In this document: positions 61,318-64,000 of the stretch, piece by piece
Layout: every line of letters begins with the position of its first letter
Position numbering within the stretch: position 1 is the first letter of the stretch
Assembly: GCF_042650565.1 (NCBI RefSeq)
Contig: NZ_JBHSBH010000002.1
Coordinates: 1 to 64,000 of the forward strand
Length of the DNA: 64,000 bases
Source of the DNA: Nocardiopsis_B sediminis
GTDB taxonomy: Bacteria; Actinomycetota; Actinomycetes; Streptosporangiales; Streptosporangiaceae
Direction of reading: 5' to 3'
Position numbers and translations under genes: made by a program
The notes under the pieces: generated by a model
Databases searched by the model: none
What the model saw: only the letters and a program-made list of their open reading frames with translations
What the model was told of the DNA's origin: nothing

Positions 61318-63468
61318 ATGAACGCCGTTTCCCCGATCTGCCTCTCCGACCTCGCGCCCGCTCTCCGCTGGAGCAACCCGGCCGACGTCGGCCCGGTCCT
61401 GCGCCACGCCCGGCTCATCGACGGCTGGTGGCGGTCGATTCCGCTGCCCCGCGTCCTCGACATCGTGGGCGCCACCTGGCTCGCCCACACGCTGGCCCAC
61501 CTCGCCGCCGACCACTTCGAGCACCTGGAGCTCGCCGAGTTCCTGCCCTCGCTGCGCGCGCTGACCGTCGACCTCGACGACATCGCCGAGCCCGTGCGCG
61601 GGGCGGTCCTGGGCACCGCGGTCACCTGGGACCGGCTGATTTCGGCGAGCCCGGCCACCATCGCCACCTGGCCGCTGCCGCAGGGCTGCGGGCCGATCGA
61701 GGTCATCGGGACCGTCATCGGCCGCGCCGTCCACCCCTTCGGCCGCGACACCGGCCGCACCCCCGCGCCCTCCCCCGCCCTGGTGGTCGAGGCCGTGCGG
61801 ACCATCGCCAACTGGATGCCGGCGTCGGCCCCCGAGCACGTGCACAACGCCCTGGCCTACCTGACCTCGGCCACCGGCGCCGATTCCGCCGACTCGGTGT
61901 CCGACGGCGCCGATTCCGAGCCCGTCGACCCGCCGCAGACCCCCGCCACCCGGGCGATCCGCACCCTGCGCGCGCTGCGCGCCCAGCGCGACGAAGAGGC
62001 GCGCCAGAACGCGGCCGGCGAGTCCCGGACCCCGTCGGTGCCGCCCCCCGCGCCCGCCACCGACGCCGCCGGGCCCGGCAAGAGCTTCCGCAGCTCGCTC
62101 CTGGGGCCGGGCCGCACCCTGCGCCGCCCCTCGTTCAACCCGCCGCGGGAGTTTCGGGAGGACCCCACCCCGGTGGCCCCCGAGCTGGGCCGCCACCCGC
62201 TGGTCGACCTGCTGGAGGGGCTGTTCCGCAGCTGGTCGGACATCGAGCGCACGGTCGCCGCCGAGCGCCTGTTCGCCGCCGACCCCATCAGCATCCGGCT
62301 GCTCGCCGACCAGATCCAGGTCGACCTGGGCGCCATCCGCAACGCCCAGCGCACCGTCGAGGAGCGGCTGCTCCAGTGGCTGGCCTCGCCCGAGGGCGCA
62401 CCCATCACCAACCACCTGCGCGACATGTCCGAGCAGCTGGGCACCGCCACGACCATCGACCACCTCATCAGCGCCCACCCCGACCACCCGGTGGACGTGC
62501 CGTCGCTGGGCACCCCGCTGTGGCGGGTGGTGATCACCCTGTTCACCGACCGCCGCCTGCACAACGGCTGGCTGGTCGCCGACGACCCGCACCGGCTGCG
62601 CTGGCAGACCCGCGAGCTGCTGGGCGACGCCCCCAGCCTCACCGACGCCGGCCTGCGGCTCGCGCGCATCGGCATCCAGCAGCAGTCGCTGCGGGCCTGG
62701 CTGCTGAGCACCCCCGGGGTGAGCATCCGCGACGGCCACGTCCTGGTCGACCCCTCCACCCCGATGGAGGCGCCCACACCCACCCCCTCCTACAGCGGGG
62801 GCCACACCGGCGTCGTCCCCGACGGCGGCTCCACCACCGCCAACGGCCTGCCGATCCGGCGCCGCCCCGGCGACCAGCAGCCGCAGTCGGCGGCCGCCGC
62901 CTCCTCCCCGATGCCGCAGGACCTCCCGCCGCAGGTCGCGGGGTCGGTGCGGTGCTTCCGGGCGCCCGACGGCCGCTGGTGGCACCGGGTCGACGTCACC
63001 GGCGACCACCTCAACGGCGCACCGGTCACCGTGCCGCCGGGCTACGCCACGCACCTGGGGCTGCAACCGGGGCGGCTGCTGTGCCTCACGGCGCCCGGCG
63101 CCGACCTGCTCGTGCTGGTCTGGCGGGACCAGCCGGCCTTCGACTCGCTGCGCCCGCTGCTGCGCCGGCTCTCCGCCCAGCACGGCGACCGGGTCTTCAT
63201 CACCGTCAACGGCGACCGGCTCGACGCCCGCCGGCTGCCGGCCGCCGACCTCAGCGACCACGGGCCCACCAGCCGGGCGCTGCACCTCATCGGCTACACC
63301 GCGCCCGCCCCCACCGACGAGGCGCTGAAGATCATCGCCCGCCGGATCAGCGACGACAGCGACGACCCCCAGGCCGACCCGCAGTCGCTGCTGGACCGGC
63401 TCACCCAGCGGGGCGACACCGACATCGCCGCCGAACTGCGCCCGGTGCTGATGACCGCCCACGGGTGA
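61318..63468 (+). CDS. Large orphan protein with sigma-region-4-like helix-turn-helix
   Basis: This 716-residue protein matches no family I can name. Residues 1-165 are helical and hydrophobic-patterned; 185-275 are disordered and Ala/Pro-rich. At about 312-350 the stretch LFAADPISIRLLADQIQVDL and AIRNAQRTVEERLLQWL resembles sigma-70 region 4. About 395-480 looks like a winged helix (WRVVITLFTDRRLHNGWLVA). A second disordered linker leads to a compact domain from about 541 (FRAPDGRWWHRVDVTG to LHLIGYTAP). Probably a nucleic-acid-binding regulator. ATG at 61318, GAGG ten bases upstream. Confidence 0.75.
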   Translation: MNAVSPICLSDLAPALRWSNPADVGPVLRHARLIDGWWRSIPLPRVLDIVGATWLAHTLAHLAADHFEHLELAEFLPSLRALTVDLDDIAEPVRGAVLGTAVTWDRLISASPATIATWPLPQGCGPIEVIGTVIGRAVHPFGRDTGRTPAPSPALVVEAVRTIANWMPASAPEHVHNALAYLTSATGADSADSVSDGADSEPVDPPQTPATRAIRTLRALRAQRDEEARQNAAGESRTPSVPPPAPATDAAGPGKSFRSSLLGPGRTLRRPSFNPPREFREDPTPVAPELGRHPLVDLLEGLFRSWSDIERTVAAERLFAADPISIRLLADQIQVDLGAIRNAQRTVEERLLQWLASPEGAPITNHLRDMSEQLGTATTIDHLISAHPDHPVDVPSLGTPLWRVVITLFTDRRLHNGWLVADDPHRLRWQTRELLGDAPSLTDAGLRLARIGIQQQSLRAWLLSTPGVSIRDGHVLVDPSTPMEAPTPTPSYSGGHTGVVPDGGSTTANGLPIRRRPGDQQPQSAAAASSPMPQDLPPQVAGSVRCFRAPDGRWWHRVDVTGDHLNGAPVTVPPGYATHLGLQPGRLLCLTAPGADLLVLVWRDQPAFDSLRPLLRRLSAQHGDRVFITVNGDRLDARRLPAADLSDHGPTSRALHLIGYTAPAPTDEALKIIARRISDDSDDPQADPQSLLDRLTQRGDTDIAAELRPVLMTAHG

Positions 63469-63481
63469 GTGCGAACGAAAC

Positions 63482-63506
63482 AGGGCCGTGGCGGTGCCAC
63501 GGCCCT
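63482..63506. terminator. Bidirectional terminator
   Basis: AGGGCCGTGGC (63482-63492) pairs perfectly with GCCACGGCCCT (63496-63506) over loop GGT; TTCTCGT follows on plus and GTTTCGTT on minus. It separates the 716-residue protein gene and the convergent sufT-like gene. Confidence 0.85.
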
Positions 63507-63546
63507 TCTCGTACCCGGTGGTGCGCCCCTGTGCGGGGCGCGGGGA

Positions 63547-63942
63547 TCAGACGTTGAACCCGAGCATGCGGAGCTGGTCGCGTCCGTCGTCGGTGATCTT
63601 GTCGGGTCCCCACGGCGGCATCCAGACCCAGTTGATCTTGACCTCGCGGTCGAACTCGTCGAGCGCGCTGGTGGCCTGGTCCTCGATGACGTCGGTCAGC
63701 GGGCACGCCGCGCTGGTCAGGGTCATGTCGAGGGTGATGATGCCGCTGTCGACGTTGACCCCGTAGAGGAGGCCGAGGTCGACGACGTTGACCCCCAGCT
63801 CGGGGTCGATGACGTCCTTCAGCGCCTCATTGATCTCCTCGACCAGCGCAGTGTCGACGGGGGTCGCAGGGGTCCCGGCCGGCTCCGCTGCGGGGTCCTC
63901 GCGGGTGTCCGGCGCGGTCGCGGCCGTGCTGTCGTCGGTCAT
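63547..63942 (-). CDS. sufT: SufT-like metal-sulfur cluster assembly factor (MIP18/DUF59)
   Basis: The 131-residue protein has a disordered N-terminus (about 1-30) and a DUF59 domain: VIDPELGVNVVDLGLLYGV, DMTLTSAACPLTDVIEDQ with the reactive Cys, and VWMPPWGPDKITDDGRDQLR. It helps mature Fe-S proteins. ATG at 63942 overlaps the stop of the upstream sufU-like gene as ATGA, placing it at the end of a suf operon. Confidence 0.93.
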   Translation of the reverse strand: MTDDSTAATAPDTREDPAAEPAGTPATPVDTALVEEINEALKDVIDPELGVNVVDLGLLYGVNVDSGIITLDMTLTSAACPLTDVIEDQATSALDEFDREVKINWVWMPPWGPDKITDDGRDQLRMLGFNV

Positions 63943-64000
63943 GAGGCGCCCTCCTTCTCCTTCTCCAGGGACTGGGCGGTCGCGTCCTTCCACGCCATCC
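63939..64000 (-). CDS. sufU: SufU-like Fe-S scaffold, C-terminal end only
   Basis: Only the last 19 codons and stop are in the window: MAWKDATAQSLEKEKEGAS. The MAWKDATAQ segment is the conserved C-terminal end of actinomycete SufU proteins. The stop overlaps the SufT start. The rest of the gene lies beyond base 64000. Confidence 0.75.
   Translation of the reverse strand, partial: MAWKDATAQSLEKEKEGAS

Noticed and set aside
60937..63462. Minus-strand open frame of 841 codons
   Set aside because: Gly/Val-rich antisense shadow of the 716-residue gene; the plus strand has the better start, codon pattern and terminator.

Overview
The window is high-GC actinomycete chromosome. GTG starts are frequent, genes overlap as ATGA or GTGA, and many terminators are bare GC hairpins. 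Gene content (two Family 2B encapsulin shells, a PucR-type regulator beside fabD-fabH-acpP-fabF, DUF3052 with an AhpE-type peroxiredoxin and tRNA-Val) suggests a Nocardiopsis/Streptomonospora-like member of the Streptosporangiales; the genus is inference. I see no IS element, phage gene, CRISPR array, rRNA or plasmid origin.

1-5 kb: two tandem Family 2B encapsulin shell genes on the minus strand (the first cut by the window edge). They share a sharply bounded 53-bp identical tract. Next is an ABC exporter behind a MerR/SoxR-type promoter. 5-10 kb: small accessory genes (SRPBCC protein, methyltransferase, ANTAR protein, DUF2277, MarR) and a flavin monooxygenase-hemerythrin fusion. 10-20 kb: GH3 beta-glucosidase, a hydrolase, an HTH protein with a palindromic operator, a cobalamin riboswitch driving a BtuF-BtuC-BtuD-type transporter, a secreted GH43 enzyme with Crp-like and LacI-like sites, and an MbfA-like iron exporter. 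20-29 kb: Tat-exported serine hydrolase, MarR/MFS divergent pair, quinone-type oxidoreductase, orphan MetQ lipoprotein, NhaA and two small-molecule enzymes.

29-40 kb: a LacI-controlled three-gene catabolic cluster (Gfo/Idh/MocA, DUF6807, cupin). Then comes a PaoABC-like molybdenum aldehyde oxidoreductase operon (paoA-paoB-paoC order) facing a TetR gene across two near-identical palindromes. An AraC/VOC coupled pair follows. 40-43 kb: tRNA-Val(TAC), AhpE, DUF3052 and YjbQ. 43-50 kb: PhoD-type phosphatase and a 5-oxoproline cluster (NRAMP-family transporter, PxpA, PxpB, PxpC, DUF1445) equivalent to the Bacillus ycsFGI-kipIA genes, here under a divergent GntR/FCD regulator with a perfect 17-bp palindrome.

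50-64 kb: TetR/Dabb pair, membrane protein, then the housekeeping FasII operon (fasR-like regulator divergent from fabD-fabH-acpP-fabF, closed by a 15-bp perfect terminator). A degenerate EAL protein, an SGNH hydrolase, a large orphan protein with a sigma-region-4-like helix-turn-helix, and the end of a suf operon (SufT-like plus the 3' end of sufU) finish the window.

The most unusual items are the tandem encapsulin genes with their recombination tract and altered nucleotide-binding residues, the monooxygenase-hemerythrin fusion, and the uncharacterised 716-residue protein. Function calls rest on motif and sequence memory only; no searches were run.
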